From: JBCCCJ01 sp039029315
Lineage (GTDB): Bacteria > Bacteroidota > Bacteroidia > J057
Length of the DNA: 27,107 nt
Reading direction: 5' to 3'
Assembly (NCBI GenBank): GCA_039029315.1
Contig: JBCCGK010000136.1
Coordinates: forward strand, 1-27,107
Part shown: one piece after another, positions 7,358 through 16,447 of the stretch
How positions within the stretch are numbered: position 1 is the first letter of the stretch
How the letters are laid out: each line of letters starts with the position of its first letter
Translations under genes and position numbers: made by a program
The notes under the pieces: generated by a model
Told to the model about the DNA's origin: nothing
What the model saw: only the letters and a program-made list of their open reading frames with translations
The model's database searches: none

Positions 7358-10300
7358 TTAGTTATCTTTCAAGTGGTAGGTGAACTGCTGCACATAATTG
7401 CCATCTTGATCCTGCACATATTGCAAGCGGCCAAAACCGTCATACCGATAGTAGGTTGTAAAACCATTGGGGGCCGTTACACTGGTAATTCCTACTAGAG
7501 GATCATATGTATAGGTTGTCACCATCGCATCAGGAAGCGTTCTTAATACATTGAGCGCAGTCCTTAAGGCTTGCTCATTGCAGCTTCCTGTAGCCAAACA
7601 ATGATCATCGTCTTGATTGGACAGTGTCTTTAAATTACTGATATTCAATAAATTAGATATTTCCGAATAAGTGGAATTCTCTATTTTTGCAATTGGATAT
7701 TGCTCATCATATCCCCAAATATATACCGTATGTGCTCCAGCGGCCTTGCTGACTTCTCTGACCCTTCCGAATTCATTATAGCCATGGTAAATAAGCTCCT
7801 CTGTAGGTGAGTTCGTTCCCTGAAAAGTTTGAATGGATTCAGGTAAATAATGACCTGGGGTATTATGGCTTGAGCTGTAGATCCTTTCTTTAGTGGTTAA
7901 CAAAACATTGTCGCTATAGGTCTCCACTTTTAGCGGCTCTGCTATTCTATGTTCAGATTCCAACTGAGTGTTTCCGACATCTTGGGCATAATAGGTTTGG
8001 GTTTTCAAGGTCTCTCCTGAGCTATTGATCACTTCCAAGCGTGTTTGTTGAAGATGATCATAGTTGTCATAGAAATAATTGGTGACAGTAGTGAGAGAAT
8101 TGCTTGTGCCTGATTCGTAAATGGTAGAACTGGTCTCTGTCAATAAATGTGAGCGTGAAAAGAGATGGTATTTGTTGATTAGGTATGCAGTAAATCCTGT
8201 TGAAACGGTAAGCACTCCGTATCCTTGAAGCTCAACTGATTCAACAGCATTTACTGGAGCAGTGAGTAAGTGTCCTAAGCTTATAGCATTAATGGTGTTA
8301 TGCGTTACCAATTGGTACTCATTTTCTACTTTTTGTACAATATCTCCTATATCGTTATAATCAATTTTTGAGATGAGTTTTCCACGCTTCATTTCTTCAT
8401 TTACTAAGGGCACATTGGCGATTACATAGCCTAAACCTGTAAGGGAAGATGGATATGCATATAAAGTTGTCATATCTAATCCGTTTCTTTCAAAAGAGAA
8501 ATTGAATTCCGTTTTCCCATTCTCTCCTCCCTCTCTTATTTTGGTTACCTTATTATACCCGGTATAACTGGATTGAGTCGTTGCAAGAGGTACACTAGTA
8601 TCAGAAGAGTTTTTTGTTCCTCCCACGTAAACATCATTCGTGTTACCATTTGGAGCAGGAGGATTAGAATGAGAAAAATAAAATGTGAAACTAGAAAGGC
8701 GGAAGGGTAGCGAAACCAGATTGCCAGTAGTCTCGCCATTTTCATCTTCATAAGAATACTTTGTCGTATAGATATTCCCTGCTAAATCATTTGTTTTGAT
8801 TTCGTGAACCCTAAGACCACCGGTTAGGACATAATCCTGTTGGCTCAAATCGGTTTCTGTCAAATAATCAAAAGAAATCTGCCAATCAGCATTCCCATGA
8901 GTCGCCAAATTCCAATTACCATTGGTGCCACCAATCCATTGAAACACAATCCTATATTGCCCTGGATCCAGACTTACTTGATTCCCACCCGATTCTTGAA
9001 AATTATACACACGCGTCCCAAATCCCGGCCATGTACTCGTTGTCTCGTCATACTGTTGAATAAAAGCCTCCCAATAAGGTTCAAGAGGATCTCCGTTATT
9101 ATAATTTGTATAATTAAAATCTATTATCTGAGTTGCTCCTAAGTTAGATGAGTTAAAATCGTCTAAGGTGAAATAAGTGTAAGTACCCCAGTTAGAAGGG
9201 TCATAAGTCGCATCTACATTGCCTTCATGAAAAGTATGGCTATCATAGTCATAGCTATAGTAGATAGGATCGAGACTATTTTCATAATAAGACAATGGAC
9301 TTGCTTCTTTCTTGGCTTGATTATTCTCATAGAAGTATTCCGAAAAACCACCAGTGGGGTAAATAACCTTTGTCAGGACGCCATCTTTTGCAAAGTCTTG
9401 ATCAATCTGCCGATCAGCTTCTCCTGTCTCCTTATATCCATCAGTACCTAATACATAGCCTTTGGGAAGCAAATTTTCATTGCTTGTTACGCCATTATGA
9501 AATCCCCAGAAGTCTTGTGCATTAGAAAACCGATGGGGCAGTCTTCCTGGATTGCTGTATTCAAAGCTGTGCGCTGTATAACTCGTACTTATTCTGGAAT
9601 TACTTATTTTGTCTATTTCATATTCCCGAAGACTCGATAGGAAAAGCCTATACTTTATATCTGTGAGACTACTATAAAAGCTATACAGATCCTTGCTGCT
9701 ATTGAAACTGCCACTGCTTTGGGTAGTAAAATGTTCCAAACCATAACTTGTGATCAGTTCATCATTTTTATCGTACACTTCTATGTCTTTCAAGGCATAC
9801 GCGCCATTCAGATCTTGTCGCTGTGTTGGATTCTTAACAAACTCCACATAGCCATTGCTAAAATTAATTTGGCTTAACACATACTCATTTTCATTTTTTT
9901 CGCTTAGGGTATGCTCGAATGTCACGATTCGCTGTGAGGTATTTTCTACCAATGTAGAGGAAGATAATCTCCGATGCACGCGACCAAGATCATACTCCTC
10001 ATAATCAAATGTGATACTTTCATCGCTTATCGGATCGTATATTTCCTTAAGAAACCATGTGGACACATACTCAGGAGGCAAGTTCGTTTCATCAGTCGAT
10101 CCGCCATATTTTCCAATGGAATAGACATCCAGCGCATCATCCCCCCCATCCAGTTGTCTTTCTCCCAGAGTTCCATTCTTATCCGCTCCAAAAAAATACT
10201 GCACGCCATCTGGAGTCGTAATTTTGAAATAGGCATAATTAAACTCCTCCCATTCTATTTTCAATGGGCTAGCTTCTTCAAGAATTGCTTCTCTTGATAT

Positions 10301-10816
10301 CTGATCAAAGAAAAATTTTCCTGAATATCCACCAAAATTAAACGTAAACAAGTCAGGCTCATAATCCATGCCATGATTGTTATAGGAGTTAAAAAATACA
10401 CCTGCATTGTTGTGGTCAAAGGTCACAGTTAAAAAATCCGCCACAGTATTCGAGGTTTTTAAATATCCCACCGTTGAGAAATCGTCTGGCTCACCTCTTT
10501 TTTGTCTGTGAATAACTCCACCAGCACCTAGCGTCCAGCCCATGCCTACCCTGGATGCGATTTCCTCAACTTTAACCCCCTGCGCATGATATGACAAGCT
10601 TATGGAATGGCTTAGCCTGCCTTGTTGGATGTCATAAATAGGAATCCCTATTCTGGGAATCCCAGTATATTCATTGACAGGAGTCTCTATATACTTTCCG
10701 AGACTAGCTACTTCAGGTGTTGGTGGGACTGGGATATTGTCAGGCAATTCCCCGCCCTGAGAAAATAATTGAAGTTGATAAATTAAAATTGTTACGAATA
10801 AAAGGCCTTTTTTCAT
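7358..10816 (-). CDS. RHS-A: secreted SpvB/RHS-type protein without core or toxin tip
   Basis: The protein has 1152 residues. A Sec signal peptide lies at 1-20 (MKKGLLFVTILIYQLQLFSQ). Residues 41-104 carry the hallmark of the N-terminal half of Bacteroidota two-gene RHS loci: TPVNEYTGIP, IGIPIYDIQQGRLSHSISLS, YHAQGVKVEEIAS, and VGMGWTLGAGGVI, similar to the start of SpvB/TcdB-type proteins. A Trp/Tyr-rich beta-sandwich-like segment (about 535-655, FQWIGGTNGNW) interrupts the middle. The C-terminus has YD repeats (YTYDPLVGITSV, YYRYDGFGRLQYV) and stops at YHLKDN, with no RHS core and no variable domain. The missing parts are supplied by RHS-B three genes downstream. The natural reading is a split shell, comparable in principle to the TcB/TcC division of ABC toxins, but physical pairing is inference. 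Confidence 0.88.
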   Translation of the reverse strand: MKKGLLFVTILIYQLQLFSQGGELPDNIPVPPTPEVASLGKYIETPVNEYTGIPRIGIPIYDIQQGRLSHSISLSYHAQGVKVEEIASRVGMGWTLGAGGVIHRQKRGEPDDFSTVGYLKTSNTVADFLTVTFDHNNAGVFFNSYNNHGMDYEPDLFTFNFGGYSGKFFFDQISREAILEEASPLKIEWEEFNYAYFKITTPDGVQYFFGADKNGTLGERQLDGGDDALDVYSIGKYGGSTDETNLPPEYVSTWFLKEIYDPISDESITFDYEEYDLGRVHRRLSSSTLVENTSQRIVTFEHTLSEKNENEYVLSQINFSNGYVEFVKNPTQRQDLNGAYALKDIEVYDKNDELITSYGLEHFTTQSSGSFNSSKDLYSFYSSLTDIKYRLFLSSLREYEIDKISNSRISTSYTAHSFEYSNPGRLPHRFSNAQDFWGFHNGVTSNENLLPKGYVLGTDGYKETGEADRQIDQDFAKDGVLTKVIYPTGGFSEYFYENNQAKKEASPLSYYENSLDPIYYSYDYDSHTFHEGNVDATYDPSNWGTYTYFTLDDFNSSNLGATQIIDFNYTNYNNGDPLEPYWEAFIQQYDETTSTWPGFGTRVYNFQESGGNQVSLDPGQYRIVFQWIGGTNGNWNLATHGNADWQISFDYLTETDLSQQDYVLTGGLRVHEIKTNDLAGNIYTTKYSYEDENGETTGNLVSLPFRLSSFTFYFSHSNPPAPNGNTNDVYVGGTKNSSDTSVPLATTQSSYTGYNKVTKIREGGENGKTEFNFSFERNGLDMTTLYAYPSSLTGLGYVIANVPLVNEEMKRGKLISKIDYNDIGDIVQKVENEYQLVTHNTINAISLGHLLTAPVNAVESVELQGYGVLTVSTGFTAYLINKYHLFSRSHLLTETSSTIYESGTSNSLTTVTNYFYDNYDHLQQTRLEVINSSGETLKTQTYYAQDVGNTQLESEHRIAEPLKVETYSDNVLLTTKERIYSSSHNTPGHYLPESIQTFQGTNSPTEELIYHGYNEFGRVREVSKAAGAHTVYIWGYDEQYPIAKIENSTYSEISNLLNISNLKTLSNQDDDHCLATGSCNEQALRTALNVLRTLPDAMVTTYTYDPLVGITSVTAPNGFTTYYRYDGFGRLQYVQDQDGNYVQQFTYHLKDN

Positions 10817-11395
10817 AATGATGGGGTTCTAATAAAATCCAAATTGGAAATCATTGGGTGGTACAGTAAATGTCATGCTCAAATCAAGGTCAGTTTTTCT
10901 TAACATTATTCTCCAGTCTTACCTTTGTGGCACTACCCACTTCATGTAACTCCTGAGTGTGTAGACTCAAGCACAAGTAGCACCAAATCAAAAAGAAGGA
11001 AATTAGGAATCGAGTTATGGTAATAATTGATCTGACAAAAATCTTAGCAATAAGAATCATCTCTCTGCGTTTTGGCAGAAATACGAAAAGGAGAATAATG
11101 TTCCAGGCATCCTTTGACACAAGGCAAAGGAATCCCTGAGGTCAAATCCAAACAATCAAAGAAGATTGGGCACAAATTTGACCTTTTGCGCATAGCTCTC
11201 TTAGGTCTGTCCTGGAGGATCAGACATCAAAAGAAGCATGTCAATAAGTGTTGGGAGAAATTAAATTGTCTTCATGATATTATGCTGACTATCAATTGGT
11301 TGTGAAAAAATGTGTATTGTGCATTCCAATAATCCTTTAGCGAAATTTTCCTGTCTGCCTGTTAAAACAAGAAGCAGTTAAGAGAAAAATCTCAT
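10817..11395. other. Intergenic region upstream of the RHS operon, no supported gene
   Basis: This stretch should contain the promoter for RHS-A. I see no TAnnTTTG box at a convincing position. A Trp- and Lys-rich plus-strand ORF at 11099-11305 and a minus-strand ORF at 10890-11120 are open by length only, and both lack good starts and recognisable families. If the embedded sigma factor drives this operon, its target motif would lie within about 150 bp of 10816. Confidence 0.5.
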
Positions 11396-11440
11396 AAAAA
11401 TTCAGGCCCAACTAATTAATTGGGCATACTGAAATTTTTA
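11396..11440. terminator. Bidirectional terminator-like hairpin downstream of the Hsp70-like gene
   Basis: A central stem GCCCAA (11406-11411) / TTGGGC (11420-11425) with an 8-nt AT loop is flanked by aaaaattcag on one side and ctgaaattttt on the other. The outer arms can pair further and give a T-run on both strands. It is about 245 nt downstream of the Hsp70-like stop, with no gene in between. Confidence 0.5.
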
Positions 11441-11682
11441 TAAACATAATCATTGAATCCTTTGAAACACCTTGGGTTAAGGTTTCTTAAAGCTAAAAAT
11501 ATTCAATCGAAATAACAAGGGAAAATCGAAAAATGTATCCTTTAGTGTGAAAAAAAATCGCAAAATGTATTTATTTTAGCAAAGTCAAAGATCCTTTGTC
11601 TGCAAATTCATTTCTATATCCGTCTTGATCAGAATGGGCGATTAAATGGATATGTGTGAATGGTGAATGAACGGTGGTCGTT

Positions 11683-12960
11683 CTAGACCCGACTCTTTCC
11701 AAATTTGCGGCGAGCGTCATACAACAAGCCTTCACAAACACTTCCCAATTTGTTGTCAGCGCTGAGTTCTGCTGCTGGAAATATGTCGAGAAACGTCTGC
11801 TGCACGATCGGTACTTCACTGGCTCCTCCTGTCATGATAATCAGGTCGATGTCTTCCACCTTCAGTTGGGCAGCAAGCAGCGCTTCTGTGATCGTTTGGG
11901 TCAATTGAGAAATTTTATCCCCCATCGCCTGATCAAACAATGCCCGATGAACAGGGATATGCACAGTTGATTCCAGGAAAAAAGCGTCTACCACCGCAGC
12001 TTCCTTATCAGACAATTCGATTTTGGCTTCTTCCACCAATTTCAGCAAATGATGTCCCTTTCGCGATTCAATGAGTTGGAGGAATCGCTGAAGCTTTTCG
12101 GGTTCCCGCGCCTGGGGAAGGAGGTTTTTCATAGACAGATAGGTTTGTCTCGCATACAGCTCCAGGGCAATTTTGTTCCAGTCTGAGGCGACGACATACG
12201 GCCAATTGGGCAAATTCAGTTGCTTGGAGCCATATTTGCTGAGATAGCCGAACTCGCCCATGACCTGTCCGAGCGCAAGCATACTGTCGAAATCTGTCCC
12301 TCCCAGGGCGATCCCACTATTGGCCAGAATGTCATCCGTGCGATCTACAAGATGTTTTCTCTCAGGGCCCAGGCGGACGATGGAAAAATCTGAAGTTCCG
12401 CCTCCGATGTCTGCCACGATTGCCAGCTTTTCTTTTTGTACGTTTTTTTCGTGAGAAAAAGCAGAGGCAATGGGTTCAAACTGGAATTCTACATGCTGAA
12501 ACCCAATCTGATGAGCAATGTGGTGGAGATCCTGCTCGCCGCTTTTGTGCGCTGTTGCAAGGCTTGAAAACCTGACTGGTCGACCAAATACAACATGAGA
12601 AATTTCCTGATCCAGTTGGCGTTCGGCAGTTCGCTTGACATGCTGAATGAAAGAGATGAATAAATCCTGAAATTTCAGCTTATTCCTGGCTGTGAGCATC
12701 GTCCCGGAGGAAAAATACTTTGTCCCCAACAAGCGTTTGAATCCTCGGAGCAATCGTCCGTCCTTTCCCTCCAAATAGTGGTCAAGCGCCGCCCTTCCAA
12801 AAAGAGGGCTATCCAATTCCCCATCGGGATAAAATACCGCAGAAGGGATGTTCCGATGATGTCCTTCAAAAGTAATATAGGTGATGTCCCCCTTCCCTTC
12901 GTTCTGTTCGACTGTACACAATGAATTAGAGGTGCCAAAATCGAGACCACAATATGTCAT
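11683..12960 (-). CDS. Hsp70-family actin-fold ATPase, YegD-like, without substrate-binding domain
   Basis: The protein has 425 residues. All nucleotide-binding motifs of the Hsp70/actin fold are present: phosphate-1 GLDFGTSNSLCTV (5-17), phosphate-2 VADIGGGTSDFSIV in the middle, LGGTDFD after it, and the adenosine motif IMTGGASEVPIV near the C-terminus. The chain ends shortly after the ATPase domain, so there is no classical peptide-binding beta-sandwich or lid. This size and architecture match E. coli YegD (about 450 residues), a putative chaperone of undefined client. No DnaJ or GrpE gene is nearby and the gene appears monocistronic. A chaperone for the adjacent large secreted proteins is possible but unsupported. 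Confidence 0.85.
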   Translation of the reverse strand: MTYCGLDFGTSNSLCTVEQNEGKGDITYITFEGHHRNIPSAVFYPDGELDSPLFGRAALDHYLEGKDGRLLRGFKRLLGTKYFSSGTMLTARNKLKFQDLFISFIQHVKRTAERQLDQEISHVVFGRPVRFSSLATAHKSGEQDLHHIAHQIGFQHVEFQFEPIASAFSHEKNVQKEKLAIVADIGGGTSDFSIVRLGPERKHLVDRTDDILANSGIALGGTDFDSMLALGQVMGEFGYLSKYGSKQLNLPNWPYVVASDWNKIALELYARQTYLSMKNLLPQAREPEKLQRFLQLIESRKGHHLLKLVEEAKIELSDKEAAVVDAFFLESTVHIPVHRALFDQAMGDKISQLTQTITEALLAAQLKVEDIDLIIMTGGASEVPIVQQTFLDIFPAAELSADNKLGSVCEGLLYDARRKFGKSRV

Positions 12961-13226
12961 GAATATCTAGTTTTTTTGAGTATTGAGACTCATACATCAA
13001 AAGATGTTCCTAACGAGAGTTTTTTAAACGAGAGGAAAGCAAATTGGTTAGTAGATAAAATGCGTTTTTCTGGAGAAAGTATCTCATCTCGATCAGCAAG
13101 GCAGGAGTTCAGGCTCGTCTTTTTCCATCAATCTTTCAATGGACAGATTCACCGGAATGATCCTCTACGCGCTTGCCACGGACTGACCACCGTATCTAAT
13201 CCTTCCCCAATTTTTGAAAAATCTAA
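12961..13226. other. Leader region of the Hsp70-like gene, no supported gene
   Basis: A short GAGT-attga-GACTC hairpin (about 12978-12992) lies just before the Hsp70-like start. A plus-strand ORF is open here but has no coding character. I see no recognisable promoter box. Confidence 0.35.
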
Positions 13227-13387
13227 GAGACTGTTTGGGAATCTGTGCTAAGAATTTTTATGGTGTATTTTTTTCTCAGACAAGGCTCTTTTTTGTTCTC
13301 ATAGTGGTGTTATGGGAACCAAAAAAGCCGCCGGATGAGGAAAAAAGACACATACAAAAAATAAGTAACAGCTGTTCAAACAGTCTC
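13227..13387. mobile_element. 161-bp foldback MITE with TAA target-site duplication
   Basis: The left end GAGACTGTTTG (13227-13237) is exactly inverted at the right end CAAACAGTCTC (13377-13387), and weaker matching continues (aatCTGT against cagCTGT). The element is flanked on both sides by TAA (13224-13226 and 13388-13390), a likely 3-bp target duplication. Inside, a second pair of arms (TTTTTTtCTCA...GGCTcTTTTTTGTTC against its near reverse complement from GAACC to about 13356) makes much of the element able to fold back. It codes for nothing. The ends and 3-bp TNA-type duplication suggest mobilisation by an IS5-superfamily transposase. Confidence 0.7.
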
Positions 13388-13390
13388 TAA

Positions 13391-13621
13391 GTGTTGCTCA
13401 TAATTATCGGACAAATCAGGATAGAAAACATTTGCACCACAATGAGGATCTCGGCGGACTTGGTTCATCTATCTATAGTTAAGTACGCGTGATCATCCCT
13501 CTCTCGAATAAGTGGGTGGACAAAATTAAATAAAAAAAAATCTGATAACTCGCTGTCTGACAGTTCATTCAATATTCATAATTCTTCATTCAAAATTGTC
13601 GCCCTACTTACTGTCGGAATT
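13391..13621. other. AT-rich intergenic stretch after the retropepsin-like lipoprotein gene
   Basis: No gene is visible. A run of A/T at about 13527-13541 and a weak CTGA...TCAG stem on the minus strand (about 13540-13560) could end transcription of the lipoprotein gene. I cannot call it a firm terminator. Confidence 0.3.
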
Positions 13622-14599
13622 TTATCTTTCAAAATAGGCCCATTCATTGCGGTAATCAAGAATGAGGGTTTCGAAATAGTGAAAACAAGACCCACCAATG
13701 GCACCATGAATTGGTTGATCCATCCACTGAGACATAAATTCAGTAAAATTGGTGTCTGCTCTTCGGGTGAACCACACTGGTCCAACCGTATGCCCTCCTA
13801 TCTCGACGGCTGGAACCTGAATCATGTGCTCTCCATGATTCGCATCCCCCTGGTCGATGAAGGGCCAATCTGGATGTTGGTCACGCCATGCGTCAAACAT
13901 ACTTGCCACAATAAAACTGGTCGCAACAACGGAGAATCCGCCAAACCGCTGCCTGCTGCTATCCTGTAGATTCACCATCGCTCCAGAGTCAAACAATGTC
14001 TGGATCGTATCCCCTGCCACAATGATAGGGATTCGGGGGAAGTGGGTCAAATGCTGCCCAGCTTCATTTTTCATAAATCCAATTTTCACCTTATGGGGAC
14101 TCTCAATTGCCTGCCAGTCTATACTATCAATGGTTGAGAGTGATGGGCGTTTGTAGTCAAATAACCATACCTTGTCTGCAAACCAGATCGCTCCTAACAA
14201 GCCTCCTATGGTTTGCTTGAAATTCATGTTGCCATCATACACGAAATTCGGTTCAAGTGGGGGAGGATAATTGTGTTCTCGAAATAACTCTGCCAGATTG
14301 ACTTGCTCGAATATCCGATCTTCTCCCTGAGTAGAATCAATCCTCAGGTTTAGTGCAGAGACTGCATCTCTACCAATGATCTTTCCCCCTCCTGTATCTG
14401 TATAAAAACTGATACTATCTCCAGAATCAGTCAAAAAGTGGACAAAGATTCGATGTTCAATGAATTCCGTATGCGGGACTTCTTGAATGGACAAAACCGT
14501 CCGATCGATGGAAGAAGGTAATTCACTTTCAAACTCACTTTCAGCAGAGCAAGCAACCAGCAAGATCCCAATCAAGATGAAAAAAGACATAATTTTCAT
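13622..14599 (-). CDS. Lipoprotein with two tandem retropepsin-like aspartic protease domains
   Basis: The ATG at 14597-14599 (325 residues) is chosen because it gives a lipoprotein signal MKIMSFFILIGILLVAC with Cys17; the longer open frame adds 41 basic, non-signal residues. Domain 1 has YTDTGGG (Asp68) followed by IIGRDAVSALNL, and closes with GLLGAIWF...WLFDYK. Domain 2 has TLFDSGA (Asp204) and closes with AIGGSCFHYFETLILDY. D-T/S-G followed by a hydrophobic-G strand and a closing G-x-x-x-F...DY strand is the signature of the retropepsin-like bacterial aspartyl protease family. Having both halves in one chain suggests an internal pseudodimer, as in pepsins. The protein should be anchored in the inner or outer membrane facing the periplasm or surface. 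Substrate unknown. It follows the GH20 gene after about 180 nt. Confidence 0.75.
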   Translation of the reverse strand: MKIMSFFILIGILLVACSAESEFESELPSSIDRTVLSIQEVPHTEFIEHRIFVHFLTDSGDSISFYTDTGGGKIIGRDAVSALNLRIDSTQGEDRIFEQVNLAELFREHNYPPPLEPNFVYDGNMNFKQTIGGLLGAIWFADKVWLFDYKRPSLSTIDSIDWQAIESPHKVKIGFMKNEAGQHLTHFPRIPIIVAGDTIQTLFDSGAMVNLQDSSRQRFGGFSVVATSFIVASMFDAWRDQHPDWPFIDQGDANHGEHMIQVPAVEIGGHTVGPVWFTRRADTNFTEFMSQWMDQPIHGAIGGSCFHYFETLILDYRNEWAYFER

Positions 14600-14778
14600 C
14601 TTGAAAAGATGAGGATTCGATAGTAAGCAAGCAAATCTGATCGTTCCGGTCTTCTTATTTAGCCGTACCAGGCAGTTTCTCCTAGAGTGAATCATAGAAT
14701 TCATTTGCTGTTTTTGGGCCACCTTTTATCAAAAAATATTGAGTCACTTCATGGATAGGATTAGCTGAAATCGTGATT

Positions 14779-16308
14779 TCAAGCCCCGTTCTCTTTGCTG
14801 TCCTGATCTTGCCTGTCATCACCGATCAATCGAGACAAGCGCTGATCTGTTTGCTCGATGAGATGCAGGAGATGTTCGTGTGGCAGTTGTTGATCCAGAT
14901 TCCAGATTCTCTCAACAAATGCAGGCACTCTTCTTCTCAGGCTGGGAAGTTCAGATTCTTCTGGCTGCTCCCATGCGCACATCTGTGCCCCGATGATCAG
15001 AGGCGTTTTTTCGACCTGTATAGGCGTGAAGGAGGGAGCCTGATCCCACCAGTTTTCCCATCGCCACATATTCCAGTCATAGATAGTCGTAGGACTCCAT
15101 TTTCTTTTGTTGACAACATAGAGGGGTTGCCAGGAAGTGTTCACAACCGTATAGCCATCTTCTACGAGTAGATTGGGCAGATATCTATTGGTTTCAAATT
15201 CAAATACGATGATATCTTTAGGAATCGCGATCTCCCCTTCAGGACCAAATCCTTCCCAGACGCACATTTGTTTGTTGTACTTTTTGACGATCTCATTCAT
15301 TCGCACCAAAAAATGTCGATATAACTCATGTACATCTTCCCCAATTTGATGCTTCTCAATATAGGTCTGGACTTGCGGGTCCTCCATAACTTTCTCGAAA
15401 TAGGCTTCATCCCCTCCCATGTGAAAATATGGACTTGCCTGGAAGATCTCCGCCATTTCTCCTACAATGTTGTCAATCGCTTCATAGGCAGCTTCATTGC
15501 CCATATTGATGATATATGAATTGGTCGCAGTGTCTTCAATCGCAAAGATCTCCGGATATTGTTTGACAAATTGTTCGGCATGGCCTGGCACTTCCAACTC
15601 AGGAATAATCGTTACCCCACGAACTTGCGAGTAGGCCTCCATCTCTGTCAACTCTTCTTTGGTATAGTGCCGCTGGGCTGTGGCAAGTCTGGGATAAGAC
15701 TTAGATGGGAAGGTGAAAGATTGGTGATCTGTGAAGTGCAAATGCAAAAATTTGATCTTATAAAAGGCTGCCAAATCAATCAATTGTTTGACGGATTCAG
15801 CACTGTGCCACTTCCGCGCCAGATCAATCATCAAGCCTCTGTAGGTGGCATCGGGTTCATCCTGGATTGTGCAGCGCGGAAAGACAAGCTGATCTCCCTG
15901 TTTGTGTGCCAATTGCAGGAGGGTAGTTTTGGCCATGGCGAGTGCCTCATAACTCCCTCCGCTCAGTTGTATTCTTTGATCAATTGTGAGCTGATATGCT
16001 TCCTTGCTCAGGTCTGGATTGATATCAAAGACGATATCAGCCTCCGTTCCTGCTGTCTGAGTCGTCTTGATACGCACTCCTGCTACCCGCTCCACTTCCG
16101 AGCTAAACAGCTCCAGGAGTGGGGCCAATTCTGGCTTCGCTGCATACAGCTTACTGGTCGAGGACAGGGCCAAGCCTTGCCCCATAAGTTGAATAGTTTT
16201 GGGGTGCGGGAGCAGAGAAGCCTCTGGGGCTTCATCGATGATGTTGGTCGTCTGATCGCAAGCCAGTAAGCTCAAGCTGATCAGGAGGTAAAGGATCGTT
16301 GGTCTCAT
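14779..16308 (-). CDS. Beta-N-acetylhexosaminidase, GH20 lipoprotein
   Basis: I start at the ATG at 16306-16308 (509 residues); an upstream in-frame TTG at 16320 adds four residues. MRPTILYLLISLSLLAC is a lipoprotein signal (Cys17). The N-terminal part (about 30-145) is the GH20b-like alpha/beta domain. The catalytic barrel begins TYRGLMIDLARKWHS, with the Arg that contacts the sugar, continues through FLHLHFTDHQSF and IIPELEVPGHAE, and contains the catalytic pair in FHMGGDEAYF (Asp300-Glu301). Trp-rich loops (WENWWDQA, CAWEQ) fit the sugar pocket. GH20 enzymes remove terminal GlcNAc/GalNAc by substrate-assisted catalysis, so it probably degrades chitin oligomers or glycoconjugates outside the cytoplasm. 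The AraC-type regulator lies 140 bp upstream in the same direction and may control it. Confidence 0.92.
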   Translation of the reverse strand: MRPTILYLLISLSLLACDQTTNIIDEAPEASLLPHPKTIQLMGQGLALSSTSKLYAAKPELAPLLELFSSEVERVAGVRIKTTQTAGTEADIVFDINPDLSKEAYQLTIDQRIQLSGGSYEALAMAKTTLLQLAHKQGDQLVFPRCTIQDEPDATYRGLMIDLARKWHSAESVKQLIDLAAFYKIKFLHLHFTDHQSFTFPSKSYPRLATAQRHYTKEELTEMEAYSQVRGVTIIPELEVPGHAEQFVKQYPEIFAIEDTATNSYIINMGNEAAYEAIDNIVGEMAEIFQASPYFHMGGDEAYFEKVMEDPQVQTYIEKHQIGEDVHELYRHFLVRMNEIVKKYNKQMCVWEGFGPEGEIAIPKDIIVFEFETNRYLPNLLVEDGYTVVNTSWQPLYVVNKRKWSPTTIYDWNMWRWENWWDQAPSFTPIQVEKTPLIIGAQMCAWEQPEESELPSLRRRVPAFVERIWNLDQQLPHEHLLHLIEQTDQRLSRLIGDDRQDQDSKENGA

Positions 16309-16447
16309 AGTCAGGATCAAGGTTCACACAGGCCGATATCTTTCTGGTATTCTACACTCCAGGATAGATCATTCGGTCCATCCCTCCAAATGTCAGCATC
16401 TTATACAGATATGACAAGTCTATCAGCTTATCGATCATGTTTGCCTC

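Noticed and set aside
10890..11120. 76-codon minus-strand ORF before RHS-A with a hydrophobic segment
   Set aside because: AT-rich sequence gives hydrophobic codons by chance; no good start context or family, and it covers the probable promoter region.
11099..11305. Plus-strand ORF rich in Lys and Trp upstream of the RHS operon, possibly a transposase end
   Set aside because: It has only a TTG start and no family I can name. A transposase tail is possible but cannot be supported by sequence alone.
11571..11675. Coding-like tail after the Hsp70-like gene stop, in another frame
   Set aside because: About 34 residues look protein-like but have no start of their own, and the Hsp70-like protein ends normally. 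A frameshifted extension is possible but unsupported.
12976..13251. Plus-strand 91-codon ORF divergent to the Hsp70-like gene
   Set aside because: No family, no coding character, and it runs into the MITE end at 13227.
15559..16269. 236-codon plus-strand ORF opposite the GH20 gene
   Set aside because: Antisense to a gene with complete catalytic motifs; the translation shows no domain.
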